DNA from: CAZGZD01 sp964401915
GTDB lineage: Bacteria > Patescibacteriota > Microgenomatia > UBA1406 > GWC2-37-13
NCBI GenBank assembly: GCA_964401915.1
Contig: CAYOAI010000010.1
Location: forward strand, 1-39,692
Reading direction: 5' to 3'
DNA length: 39,692 bases
Numbering within the stretch: the stretch's first letter is position 1; each line of letters opens with the position of its first letter. Shown piece by piece: positions 30,204 to 39,105 of the stretch. The translations under genes and the position numbers were made by a program. The notes under the pieces are model-generated. The model made no database searches, was not told the origin of the DNA, and saw only the letters and a list, made by a program, of their open reading frames with translations.

Positions 30204-32186
30204 CTATCTTGGATCTTCTGTACATGGTGCAGGACTTTTGATCGCATCGATAGTTAGGTTTGAGGAGTTAGCTTTTGGTGCTTGGCTCGAACAGACTTCT
30301 TCCACTCTAATCTTTTTAGCCACATTATTTTCAAATTTATCATTTACGATAGCCCAATTTTTTATTTGATTTCTTCCGTTGTAGCCGATTTCTGTAGTTG
30401 TGGGTAGGCCTGTCCAACTATTATTTTTTAAGAGTATATTGGATATCTTCCAAGGTGCTTTTTGTCTTTTAATTCGATCCCCAAGTAGCACAAGTTGACG
30501 AACAGGACTTTTGAGATCAAAACTATTATTCTCAAACCAAAAGTTTTCTGTTGGGAATAGTTGGTCTTCGTCGCCCAAGCTGTAGTTGCCGCGAATTTCA
30601 AGCACTGCTTCTCGGTTGGCCCCACCAGCGACCCCCATATTTGAATTGAGTAGCCTGACGTCTTTTGCATCACCTATTGAGAAGAGCGCTTTATAGCGCT
30701 TGGAGCCAGTGTCATCAATTTTGAGATTATTGAATGCTATGTCAGTCGATCTTTCGCCGATATCAACTACCCACAGTCCCCAAAAGTTCTCAGGTGTGCA
30801 GTCTGTTTTTGGATCACCTGCCGGACAGGGCATCGGCCAATATTTCAAGTTAAGATTTCTAAAAGAAGATTGGGATGAGCTCATTTTGATCTCTACTGCC
30901 CGACCCGAATAATCAGCATCAATATTAGTGAATATATTTTTGATCAAAGCATTTACTATTATTGGAGAGGGCATATCTTCAAATTTGATATTTTTTACAA
31001 AACACGCATAACATAATCCTCCACCTATACCAATATCTCCACCCTTAAAAGTTAGGCCTGACAATTCTATCCATTGCGCGGCATACCAGTTGATATCCCG
31101 GCCCATCACATAGCTGTAGAAGGGACTTCGGCCTTCAATTTTGCAGAATTCGGGATCTGATATAGTATTGAGGGCGCGATCGGCAAGCTGTATATTGTTT
31201 CCTTCGATCTTTTTGATCCGATTAAATTGGACAAAATCTGGCTGTTGATAATCACCAACTTGAAAATATTTTTTAGATCGCACACAGATTATCTCACCTG
31301 TCTGAAGTCGTTGTGTATCTTCTACATTTTTTAATGTGATTGAGTTTGAATTTTTGTTCCACGAAGGCTCTTGTACCTCAAAATTAGTAAATGTTTGCTT
31401 TCTTCCTTCGGAATCCAATGGCTGGCCACCATATGCCCATGGGTGAGCATCTCCAAGGAGAATGTGAGTTTTTGCATTTGGGTCTGTACCTACGTGTTCA
31501 ATAATACTTTTGCCAGGTGTGCCTATGAAGCGGACAAATGATTTCATAAATAACATTTTGGTGATGTGATAGCGACCAGGGGGTACAAGCAACACTCCTG
31601 ATTTCCCTTCTCTGATTTTTTTATCAGATATATCATCAATTGCTCGCTGAAGTGCAACTGTATCATCGATATCATCATTGGGAGTAGCGCCATAATCGGT
31701 GACTTTTGGCCAGTCTCCAATAAAATATACGACTTCATTGGATGGGGCGCTTACTAATCCGCTGGAGGTAATCGCAATCACTCGCGCCTGAAGCTCGAGA
31801 GGATTTCGTACATTACTGACATCGATTGACGTTGATGTAGTCGTTGATACACCGCCACCGTATACAGTCCATGATTGTGAGTTGACAGGTTTGTACTCAA
31901 ATTTATAATCAACAATTGTAGCTCTTGATTCAGGTGGAGCTTGCCATGTGGCATTTACTCGTCCGCCTTCAACTTCAACCTTAAACTGCTGAGGCGGAGG
32001 TGTATTTTTTATTTCACTTGCACGACCAAATAGATTGATTCCCTTCATGGATAATATATATGCTGAGGGAAGTATAAGCAGTAGTAGTACCATAAGGGCA
32101 AGGGATACTTTGGCACTGGGTGAAAGATTGGTCCAAAAAGACCTGAGTTTTAAAAGTCTAAGCTTGAAGCTTGATAGAGAATTCAT
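30204..32186 (-). CDS. Cell-surface pectate-lyase-like beta-helix protein with FN3 domain
   Basis: 660 residues. A basic N-terminus and one membrane helix (about 26-46) anchor it. A fibronectin type III-like domain (about 65-155, PPQQFKVEVEGGRVNATWQAPPESRATIVDYKFEYKP) precedes a Pectate_lyase_3/GH28-like beta-helix that opens with VTDYGATPNDDIDDTVALQRAIDDI. The motif VLLVPPGRYHI and the N-rich repeats agree. It probably binds or cleaves polysaccharide outside the cell; catalytic residues cannot be assigned. It has its own promoter and neighbours other surface proteins. Confidence 0.85.
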   Translation of the reverse strand: MNSLSSFKLRLLKLRSFWTNLSPSAKVSLALMVLLLLILPSAYILSMKGINLFGRASEIKNTPPPQQFKVEVEGGRVNATWQAPPESRATIVDYKFEYKPVNSQSWTVYGGGVSTTTSTSIDVSNVRNPLELQARVIAITSSGLVSAPSNEVVYFIGDWPKVTDYGATPNDDIDDTVALQRAIDDISDKKIREGKSGVLLVPPGRYHITKMLFMKSFVRFIGTPGKSIIEHVGTDPNAKTHILLGDAHPWAYGGQPLDSEGRKQTFTNFEVQEPSWNKNSNSITLKNVEDTQRLQTGEIICVRSKKYFQVGDYQQPDFVQFNRIKKIEGNNIQLADRALNTISDPEFCKIEGRSPFYSYVMGRDINWYAAQWIELSGLTFKGGDIGIGGGLCYACFVKNIKFEDMPSPIIVNALIKNIFTNIDADYSGRAVEIKMSSSQSSFRNLNLKYWPMPCPAGDPKTDCTPENFWGLWVVDIGERSTDIAFNNLKIDDTGSKRYKALFSIGDAKDVRLLNSNMGVAGGANREAVLEIRGNYSLGDEDQLFPTENFWFENNSFDLKSPVRQLVLLGDRIKRQKAPWKISNILLKNNSWTGLPTTTEIGYNGRNQIKNWAIVNDKFENNVAKKIRVEEVCSSQAPKANSSNLTIDAIKSPAPCTEDPR

Positions 32187-32200
32187 TTTATATACATATC

Positions 32201-32230
32201 ACTATAGAGATTCTTATATAAGCTTGTCAA
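32201..32230 (-). promoter_or_regulatory. Promoter of the pectate-lyase-like gene
   Basis: On the minus strand TTGACA (32225-32230), 18 bases, TATAGT (32201-32206); 14 bases to the ATG at 32186. Confidence 0.7.
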
Positions 32231-32261
32231 GCATTCTTCAAAAGAATTTCCTCTTCTTTTT

Positions 32262-32855
32262 TTACTGTGAAGCTGCTTGCGGCAGCACTAAGGATTGTAA
32301 GTCTACAATGCTTTGATGCACACGCGTTAACAAATTTGTAATAACAGAGACTTGTGAATCAACAAATGTAATTTCTTCAGCTTGTGTGCGATCTGTAATA
32401 TTTCCATTTGGGAAAAATCGAATAGAGGAGATGTTTGTTTCTGGAATAAGGATGGAGTCAAATCTACTGTTAAAATCAAAATTTGGGGTTATAAGTATTG
32501 TTGTGGTTGAGGCATCTATGGGATCCACTTCAACCGATACTGATGGGCAATCTCTTGCGGGGAACAACTGCAGGCCGTCGCGTGTAGTTCTAAATAATTG
32601 CAAGGGCTCAAAATCCTCTATAGCATCTATTGGTCGATTATCAGTGAGGAGTGAACTGGAAATCGAAGGTACTTTCTCAACAAGTCTATGTGCGTCAACC
32701 AATCCATCTACGACTTCTTTAAGCATGTCAAAGCAAGTTTGCCTTACTGGAGATAATTTCGCACTGTCAACTGCCTGCCAGAATTCATCTCGAGGTCTTC
32801 TAGAATTTGGCGGTTGTGGGTCGCCGTCTAGGCGCCGACTTTCTGCATTTGCCAT
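32262..32855 (-). CDS. Hypothetical protein
   Basis: 197 residues, not recognised. The N-terminal 30 residues are charged and proline-rich (likely disordered), followed by a helical region (SPVRQTCFDMLKEVVDGLVDAHRLVEKV) and a beta-rich region (SVEVDPIDASTTTILITPNFDFN), ending in a helical Gln/Leu-rich tail. There is no signal peptide or membrane helix. TTGTCA-16-TACAAT lies directly upstream with the -10 box about six bases before the ATG. Another of the orphan genes in this window. Confidence 0.6.
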   Translation of the reverse strand: MANAESRRLDGDPQPPNSRRPRDEFWQAVDSAKLSPVRQTCFDMLKEVVDGLVDAHRLVEKVPSISSSLLTDNRPIDAIEDFEPLQLFRTTRDGLQLFPARDCPSVSVEVDPIDASTTTILITPNFDFNSRFDSILIPETNISSIRFFPNGNITDRTQAEEITFVDSQVSVITNLLTRVHQSIVDLQSLVLPQAASQ

Positions 32856-32930
32856 GAGGCGATTGTATCATAATATCCCTTTGTGACAACTTAAGATGTA
32901 ATAATAATCTGGTCTAACAGTATTTCGGGG

Positions 32931-32960
32931 TTGACAAGTTTATAGTTGTTGTTTTACTAT
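32931..32960 (+). promoter_or_regulatory. Promoter of the 59-residue membrane protein gene
   Basis: TTGACA (32931-32936), 18 bases, TACTAT (32955-32960), then only eight bases to the ATG at 32969. Confidence 0.75.
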
Positions 32961-32968
32961 ATAAGCAT

Positions 32969-33148
32969 ATGACGCACTTAGAAGAAGGGCACACCCACAA
33001 ATTCATTTATATAGTGATTATTGCATTTGTTCTTCTTGCGGCTGGAGAATATTATCTTTATCGGCAGCAACTTCATGTCAATAAGATGGTGTCTGAGGGT
33101 CTAATGCAGCTTAAAGAAGCAACCAAGGGCAAAGATTTGAAAAAATAA
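32969..33148 (+). CDS. Small single-pass membrane protein (59 residues)
   Basis: MTHLEEGHTHKFIYIVIIAF at the start, a single hydrophobic helix (about 12-31), then a helical, charged tail (YRQQLHVNKMVSEGLMQLKE) ending in KGKDLKK. It has a near-consensus promoter eight bases upstream of the ATG and fills the gap between two minus-strand genes, its stop being three bases from the convergent GH39-like gene. I do not recognise the family. It is easily missed because of its length. Confidence 0.7.
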   Translation: MTHLEEGHTHKFIYIVIIAFVLLAAGEYYLYRQQLHVNKMVSEGLMQLKEATKGKDLKK

Positions 33149-33151
33149 TTT

Positions 33152-34567
33152 TTATTTCCTGAAGAGCTCAAGAGCAACTACATTATTGGGTGCCATAAGC
33201 ACACTTCTTTTAATCTCCCCATCTTGCGCAACTCGTATAGTCCCGGCTGTGATTGATCTCCCGCTGAGATAGTTGATTGCGAGTCGATAATCGCCTGGAA
33301 TAAGATTAGTGAATGTGACGGGTACAAGCTCATTGTTGCTTCTCTCCTGGTCATAGTTGGTGAGAATCATAACTATCTTTTTGGGAGATATGCTGCCTAT
33401 TGCTCGCACATACGTACCCTCACCATCTATCTTGAGGCGATATCCTTCTAGCAAATTCAACATTTTTAGCGCGAAAAAGCGAGGCTTTTTGGCGCCCTGA
33501 TAATTTAAGATTCCCCAGCGTGGCTCTGGTCCATCTTTGACTTCGAAGCTGAAAGCGAGTTTGATTTTCTGATCAATAAGATTGCGGGCTGCCGCCACAG
33601 TATACGCTGCGCCGACTGAGGTGTGGGCTGTGACATTGGGTTCGGAGTCATATCCCCATTCAGTGATGATTTTGGGAAGCGCGTGGAAACGGCCAAAATC
33701 TTCTCGCGGTATCCAGTCGTCGATGTTTTGAACATCACCTATAAAATCATCCGGACTTTTGGTGTAATGATGCCAGCTTAAAAAATCAATTCTCAAATTA
33801 TTATCTGCCACGTAGCGTAAGAATATTTGGAACCAATTGCGATAAGCTGCTGTGATACCAGGACCACCAAGATGAAAATTGCGTACATTGCGAGCAGATT
33901 TGGCCCCAAATGAGGAATAGGAGTAGAGGACTTTGTAGTCTTTGTCGCCACCATATAGACTCCATTTGCCAAAAGTCTCAAGATCAGGCTCATTCCACAC
34001 CTCATAATAGATATCAGCCAGCTTATTTCCAGATACAGCGCCTCCACACAACACAGTATTTTGGCCGCTATAATGCTCTATTGTGCGCTGAACCAGCACA
34101 CTCCACTCATTCCAGTTTGCGGGGCGCCCGATGAGAGATCCGTCTATAGACATCACGGGTGGCATATAACCAAGAGCAAAGAAAGGCCTTGCTCCCGCAG
34201 CATAGATATCACAGACCGTAGCATCAAGGCGGCTGAAATTGAGATTCAAGTTTCCGGATCCATCGCGAGATACCACATCATAAAAGTCATAGATATGGTC
34301 TAGTCGAATATAGCGAGGTTCAAGCTCGCGGGTCTGTGGGATAACATTGCCAAGCATCTGGGCACCTTTTTCTTCTCCACCCTGTGCAAGTGCTTGCCAG
34401 TTAAAAAAAAGAGGGCTCACGATTTGACGCGAATCAACTACAATATTGGCTTTCTCAGGCGCCGCTTTGGAGCCGTATCTAAGCCACCAGATAGCAACTG
34501 GTATAAGAACAAGACAGACGGTGAGTGTGATGATTAATCGCCTTTCGATGACATGCTTGATATTCAT
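33152..34567 (-). CDS. Membrane-anchored glycoside hydrolase, GH39-like (clan A)
   Basis: 471 residues. One N-terminal membrane helix (about 12-30) exports and anchors a TIM-barrel hydrolase. The acid/base motif YYEVWNEPDLETFGKW (Glu of WNEP) and the nucleophile motif KIITEWGYDSE fit GH39 and related clan A enzymes (beta-xylosidase, iduronidase and others). SWHHYTKSP agrees. A C-terminal beta domain follows (VMILTNYDQERSNNELVPVTFTNL). The substrate is probably a plant or microbial polysaccharide and cannot be specified. Its promoter is TTGCAA-17-TACTAT, 12 bases before the ATG. Confidence 0.85.
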   Translation of the reverse strand: MNIKHVIERRLIITLTVCLVLIPVAIWWLRYGSKAAPEKANIVVDSRQIVSPLFFNWQALAQGGEEKGAQMLGNVIPQTRELEPRYIRLDHIYDFYDVVSRDGSGNLNLNFSRLDATVCDIYAAGARPFFALGYMPPVMSIDGSLIGRPANWNEWSVLVQRTIEHYSGQNTVLCGGAVSGNKLADIYYEVWNEPDLETFGKWSLYGGDKDYKVLYSYSSFGAKSARNVRNFHLGGPGITAAYRNWFQIFLRYVADNNLRIDFLSWHHYTKSPDDFIGDVQNIDDWIPREDFGRFHALPKIITEWGYDSEPNVTAHTSVGAAYTVAAARNLIDQKIKLAFSFEVKDGPEPRWGILNYQGAKKPRFFALKMLNLLEGYRLKIDGEGTYVRAIGSISPKKIVMILTNYDQERSNNELVPVTFTNLIPGDYRLAINYLSGRSITAGTIRVAQDGEIKRSVLMAPNNVVALELFRK

Positions 34568-34579
34568 ACTACACGAATA

Positions 34580-34608
34580 ATAGTATGGAAAATTGGTGGA
34601 GATTGCAA
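34580..34608 (-). promoter_or_regulatory. Promoter of the GH39-like gene
   Basis: On the minus strand TTGCAA (34603-34608), 17 bases, TACTAT (34580-34585); 12 bases to the ATG at 34567. Confidence 0.65.
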
Positions 34609-34628
34609 GCTAAGGAGTTGAAGAGCTT

Positions 34629-35402
34629 TTATGGACAAGGGGCTCTAACACACTCAATAACGTGAGTTGGAGACGCTGGGCATGGGGCAAATTCACAATT
34701 TGGACCCTGCCTACCCACATAGGATCCGTCAGGACAAAGCTTGGCTTCTTGTGTGCAAGCTATTCCCGATGGATTCGGGGATATTGATGGACTCGGTGAA
34801 TTCGGATCGACTGTGACGCGAATTTTTTTGACTTGCCCTTTTCTACGATTTCCACAGACCCACGGACTGAATTTAATTGTGTAATCGAAACCTGTTGGTT
34901 GTGCATTTTCAAAATCAAAATCAATTCCATCTTGAAAATCATCGACTTTGATAGCTTCAACGGTGATATTTTCTCCTTGTCCACGTTCGGCAACCCGCTG
35001 TGCCAAATCCTGCGAGATGCTACTATTGTACGCTGTAAACAGAGCAGATTCTGAAGCTGCTTTTTTAGTAATAAGCACATCATATGCTTGTATTGCTGGA
35101 TCTGTCGACTCCCACTCGATTTTTTGAGATCCAGCCGGTATAGTCACGAGTCCAGCGCTACTTGTGGAGGAGACTTCAATTCCTCCAATTTTGATATTTT
35201 CCACCTTTCTTCGTGCCCTACAGTTGGGTCCTATTTTGCCATGGGGACCTGAAGCACTGGAGGTGAAATCTTTTGGTGACTGCACCGCAAATGCCGATAT
35301 AAGAACCAAGAATGCAGCTGCTCCCAGTACAAGACCTGAGAGGAGGTTGATTTGATGTCCGCGACGGATTACTTTTTTCTTTTTTGCCTTAGCTTTTGCC
35401 AT
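34629..35402 (-). CDS. Membrane-anchored protein with C-terminal Cys-rich (Kazal-like) motif
   Basis: 257 residues. A very basic N-terminus (AKAKAKKKKVIRRGHQ) is followed by a membrane helix (about 18-42), then an extracytoplasmic beta-rich domain with IPAGSQKIEWESTDPAIQAYDV, a Ser/Pro linker, and a compact Cys cluster, CTQEAKLCPDGSYVGRQG then PNCEFAPCP and ECVRAPCP. The Cys spacing resembles Kazal-type or other small disulfide-stabilised modules. It probably sits on the cell surface with the GH39-like and pectate-lyase-like proteins. Role unknown. Confidence 0.7.
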   Translation of the reverse strand: MAKAKAKKKKVIRRGHQINLLSGLVLGAAAFLVLISAFAVQSPKDFTSSASGPHGKIGPNCRARRKVENIKIGGIEVSSTSSAGLVTIPAGSQKIEWESTDPAIQAYDVLITKKAASESALFTAYNSSISQDLAQRVAERGQGENITVEAIKVDDFQDGIDFDFENAQPTGFDYTIKFSPWVCGNRRKGQVKKIRVTVDPNSPSPSISPNPSGIACTQEAKLCPDGSYVGRQGPNCEFAPCPASPTHVIECVRAPCP

Positions 35403-35419
35403 AATGAATGAGTTGACTT

Positions 35420-35449
35420 ACTTTAGCACCTGGCAGCACTTCTTGTCAA
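35420..35449 (-). promoter_or_regulatory. Promoter of the Cys-rich surface protein gene
   Basis: On the minus strand TTGACA (35444-35449), 18 bases, TAAAGT (35420-35425), 17 bases before the ATG at 35402. Confidence 0.6.
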
Positions 35450-35474
35450 GATGTGTGATGTGTATATGATCAGA

Positions 35475-35502
35475 TTTAGATTGCCCGTTGAGGCTGTATA
35501 AT
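35475..35502 (+). promoter_or_regulatory. Promoter of thrA
   Basis: TTTAGA (35475-35480), 16 bases, TATAAT (35497-35502), 14 bases before the ATG at 35517. No leader peptide or attenuator is visible. Confidence 0.55.
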
Positions 35503-35516
35503 AAACCCATACTAAT

Positions 35517-37979
35517 ATGAAAGTGCTTAAATTTGGTGGGACATCGTTGGCCACGCCTGCACAGATTGAAAAAGTCTTGTCTATTGTGACGCCACAAAAG
35601 GATGAAGTCGCAGCGGTTGTGATCTCTGCATTTGCCGGTGTGACCAATGCACTTCTGGAACTTGCTGAAGAAGCTGCAAAAAATAATAAATGGCAGGATG
35701 ATCTCAAAATCATATCAGACCGTCACACGAGTCAAATTCAAGGTCTCATAAAATCAAAGAAACGACAAGCTGAGACAAAAAAACAAATAGAGATTCTCCT
35801 GGGTCAGTTGGAGAAAAATTTGGAAGAGATATCTATAAACCAGCGCCTCACAGAGTCAGCACATGATGCCATTTTGAGCTTTGGTGAGAGATTGTCAGCC
35901 ACCATAATTTCTGCAGTTTTTATCGACCGCGGTATAGATTCACAGTATATAGATGCTCGTGAGATTATCCGGACAGAAAAAAAAGCAGGTCGCGCGCGGG
36001 TTGACTTTGGCCAAACAAACAAACTTATAAACACTGTATTTTCAAAAAAACCCAAAAAGCTTAAAGTCATAACTGGCTTTATTGCGGCAGATGCAAGTGG
36101 CACAACCACGACTTTGGGACGCAGTGGGTCGGACTATACTGCCGGGATATTGGCCGCAGCAATTGGCACATCAAGTGTCGAGATATGGACAGATGTAGAT
36201 GGGGTGATGAGCGCAGATCCGAGTATAGTGCCCACAGCTTTTTCAATAACTGAGATGTCTTACAAGGAAGCGCTTGAGATGTCGCATTTTGGAGCAAAAG
36301 TGCTACATTCCGAGACAATCACTCCCCTTATGCGCGCGGCTATCCCACTCATCATAAAAAATACCAATAATCCAAAGCACCCAGGTACGACAATCTCATC
36401 CAAATCTTCGCGCAAAGACCTTATGAAGGTGATTTCATCAGTTGCGAAAGTGACTATTGTTCGACTAACTGGGGCAGATATGGATCTGATTACGTCTCCA
36501 GCATCCCGTGCTTTTGGAGCGCTTGAGGTAGCCGAAGTACCAATACTTCTTATCACGCAAGCATCAAGTGAGAACACTCTTTGTTTGGTGATAAATCGAG
36601 AAGATACTGACCGTGCAGTGGATAGCTTATCCAAAGAATTTGTGTCTGAGATTAAGCATGGCCTGGTAAATCAAATTCATGCGGAGCAAGAATATGGGCT
36701 CATTGCAGCAGTTGGAGATGGTATGCGAAGTATCCCAGGAATTGCTGGGCGATTTTTCTCTGTGCTTGGCCGAGGCGGTATCAATATTGCAGCTATCGCA
36801 CAAGGATCTTCTGAGCGAGTGATATCGGCGGTCGTGGCAGAGCGCGATCTGGAAAAAGCCGTAACGTATGTACACGGAGCATTCTTTTATATGGAAAACA
36901 CTGTACATCTTTTTATTGTTGGTACAGGGCTTATTGGCTCAACTCTCATGAGACAGATCCATCAAAAAAGCCAGTCGCTCAAAAAAGAGCGTGGTATTGA
37001 TATTCGGGTCGTCGGAGTAGCCAATTCAAGGAAGATGCTTGTCGATCATCGAGGTATATTGCCCGATTCTTGGGAGGGTGAGCTTAAGGGTCGAGGGATG
37101 AAGACTGAATTGAAAGAGTATGTCGAAAGTATAAGCCGACTGGATCTACCTCACAGTATATTTGTCGATTGTACGGCCTCGGAGTCACTCGCTCCTTTTT
37201 ATCCTCAGATCCTTGGGCGCAATATCTCAATTGTGACGCCCAACAAAAAGGCAAATACGCAGGACTACAAAAAATATCAAGCTTTGCAACAAGCAGCCCA
37301 TAGCTCACGGGGTAGATATCTGTATGAGACCACAGCGGGTGCTGGGCTTCCGACTATAAGTACATTGCGAGACCTACAGGCAACAGGCGACCTGATACTT
37401 TTGATTCAGGGTATATTTTCAGGCTCTTTAAGCTATATCTTCAATAATTTTGGAACTGGAGTATCTTTTTCATCAACTGTAGCCGATGCAAGAAAAAAAG
37501 GATATACAGAGCCTGATCCCCGCGACGATCTAAATGGTATGGATGTAGCGAGAAAGCTTCTTATTCTGGCTCGGGAGCTTGGGCTTCAATTCGAGATATC
37601 AGACATTATCGTACAGAATCTTATTCCACAAGATGCGCGATCGGCTAAGACCACGGAAGAGTTTTTTAAGCTTCTTAAGGCGCATGATGCCGAGTTTGAG
37701 TCGCTTGCTAAGCGCGCCGCGGATGCCGGTCAAAGCCTTCGTTACGTAGCGACACTTGATATGCGTGGTAAAAAGCCAAAAGCGTATGTCAAGCTTATTG
37801 AAGTGGGGCCCGATAATCCTTTCTATTCAGTAAAAGGGGCAGATAATATATTTGCATTTACGACACAAAGATATAGCGAGCTCCCACTTGTTATAAAAGG
37901 ACCTGGAGCAGGTGCGGATGTGACAGCTGGTGGAGTATTTGCTGATATACTTAGAATTGCAGATTACTTTGTCACATAA
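35517..37979 (+). CDS. thrA: Bifunctional aspartokinase / homoserine dehydrogenase
   Basis: 820 residues, the usual length of fused AK-HSD proteins. The N-terminal aspartokinase begins MKVLKFGGTSLA and includes SFGERLSATI, GRSGSDYTAG and WTDVDGVMSADP (about 1-290). Regulatory ACT domains span about 300-455. The homoserine dehydrogenase starts near 462 with VHLFIVGTGLIGSTL and includes TPNKKANT, ETTAGAGLPTIST and GMDVARKLLILARE. It catalyses the first and third steps from aspartate to homoserine; the second enzyme, Asd, is the next gene. Threonine feedback is usual for the family. Confidence 0.96.
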   Translation: MKVLKFGGTSLATPAQIEKVLSIVTPQKDEVAAVVISAFAGVTNALLELAEEAAKNNKWQDDLKIISDRHTSQIQGLIKSKKRQAETKKQIEILLGQLEKNLEEISINQRLTESAHDAILSFGERLSATIISAVFIDRGIDSQYIDAREIIRTEKKAGRARVDFGQTNKLINTVFSKKPKKLKVITGFIAADASGTTTTLGRSGSDYTAGILAAAIGTSSVEIWTDVDGVMSADPSIVPTAFSITEMSYKEALEMSHFGAKVLHSETITPLMRAAIPLIIKNTNNPKHPGTTISSKSSRKDLMKVISSVAKVTIVRLTGADMDLITSPASRAFGALEVAEVPILLITQASSENTLCLVINREDTDRAVDSLSKEFVSEIKHGLVNQIHAEQEYGLIAAVGDGMRSIPGIAGRFFSVLGRGGINIAAIAQGSSERVISAVVAERDLEKAVTYVHGAFFYMENTVHLFIVGTGLIGSTLMRQIHQKSQSLKKERGIDIRVVGVANSRKMLVDHRGILPDSWEGELKGRGMKTELKEYVESISRLDLPHSIFVDCTASESLAPFYPQILGRNISIVTPNKKANTQDYKKYQALQQAAHSSRGRYLYETTAGAGLPTISTLRDLQATGDLILLIQGIFSGSLSYIFNNFGTGVSFSSTVADARKKGYTEPDPRDDLNGMDVARKLLILARELGLQFEISDIIVQNLIPQDARSAKTTEEFFKLLKAHDAEFESLAKRAADAGQSLRYVATLDMRGKKPKAYVKLIEVGPDNPFYSVKGADNIFAFTTQRYSELPLVIKGPGAGADVTAGGVFADILRIADYFVT

Positions 37980-37983
37980 GGCT

Positions 37984-39066
37984 ATGATACAAAAAGAAAA
38001 GATACCAGTTGGGATAATCGGTGCAACCGGCATGGTTGGGACTCGATTCGTGACACTACTTGCAGACCATCCATGGTTTGAAATCAAGGTACTTGCAGCG
38101 TCAAATCGGTCTGCTGGGCAAAAGTATGAAGAAGCAGTCGCCAATAAGTGGAAGATATCAGATCCAATACCCGATGTAGTCAAAGATATTATTGTCCAAG
38201 ATGCCTCAGATATCTCGGCAATTGCCCAAAAAGTACGACTTGTGTTCTGTGCAGTAGATATGGAAAAAGAAGATATTAAGAAGCTGGAAAATGATTATGC
38301 GGCAGCCGGGGTAGCCGTCGTGTCCAACAACTCCGCACACCGAACATCTCCAGATGTGCCTATGATCATGCCTGAGGTAAATCCAGAGCATGTGGCGCTT
38401 ATAGATGCGCAACGCGAAGCGCACGGATGGAGTACGGGACTCATTGTAGTCAAGTGCAACTGCTCCATTCAATCCTATGTTCCGCCACTTACTGCGTGGC
38501 GCGAGTTTGGGCCTAGGCAGGTTGTGGTCACGACTCTGCAGGCGATATCTGGAGCCGGACGGACTCTTGATTCGGCACCAGAACTTGTGGACAATGTGAT
38601 TCCATATATTGGTGGTGAAGAAGAGAAGTCAGAGATAGAGCCTCTTAAGATATGGGGGCATGTTGAAGGTGGTAAGGTAGTGAATGCGGGCACTCCAACA
38701 ATCTCAGCGACATGTACTCGAGTGCCGGTTAGCGATGGTCATATGGCCTCAGTATCAGTGCAGTTTGAGAAAAATCCAACAAAAGAGGAGCTTATTACTG
38801 CACTTTCGAATTATCAGAGTCCTATTGCAGATCTCGACCTTCCCTCGGCTCCTGATAAATTCATTACGTATTTCGACGAGCCAGATAGGCCGCAGACCCG
38901 GCTTGATCGAGACTTAGGTCGTGGCATGGCAGTTTCGGTAGGTCGACTTCGCCCAGACCCGGTACTGGGGTGGAAGTTCATCTGTCTATCGCACAATACG
39001 ATACTTGGAGCAGCAGGAGGGGCTATACTTATGGCTGAACTCCTGGGCGCAAAGGAGTGTATTTGA
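37984..39066 (+). CDS. asd: Aspartate-semialdehyde dehydrogenase (archaeal/fungal-type)
   Basis: 360 residues from the chosen ATG, four bases after the thrA stop. NADP-binding GATGMVGTRF is at the N-terminus and the active-site Cys is in VVKCNCSIQSYVPPL. The lysine-binding and C-terminal motifs (GHMASVSVQF; DRDLGRGMAVSVGRLRPDP) match the branch of the family found in archaea, fungi and some bacteria rather than the E. coli type. It reduces aspartyl phosphate to aspartate semialdehyde between the two ThrA reactions. The frame is open 18 codons upstream inside thrA, but that stretch does not match the family. Confidence 0.95.
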   Translation: MIQKEKIPVGIIGATGMVGTRFVTLLADHPWFEIKVLAASNRSAGQKYEEAVANKWKISDPIPDVVKDIIVQDASDISAIAQKVRLVFCAVDMEKEDIKKLENDYAAAGVAVVSNNSAHRTSPDVPMIMPEVNPEHVALIDAQREAHGWSTGLIVVKCNCSIQSYVPPLTAWREFGPRQVVVTTLQAISGAGRTLDSAPELVDNVIPYIGGEEEKSEIEPLKIWGHVEGGKVVNAGTPTISATCTRVPVSDGHMASVSVQFEKNPTKEELITALSNYQSPIADLDLPSAPDKFITYFDEPDRPQTRLDRDLGRGMAVSVGRLRPDPVLGWKFICLSHNTILGAAGGAILMAELLGAKECI

Positions 39067-39090
39067 CGAGCAGAATTTTTGTGGTATAGT
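39063..39090 (+). promoter_or_regulatory. Promoter of the aquaporin-like gene
   Basis: TTGACG (39063-39068), 16 bases, TATAGT (39085-39090), 15 bases before the ATG at 39106. The -35 box overlaps the asd stop codon. Confidence 0.6.
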
Positions 39091-39105
39091 AATTGCATAC
39101 CATAT

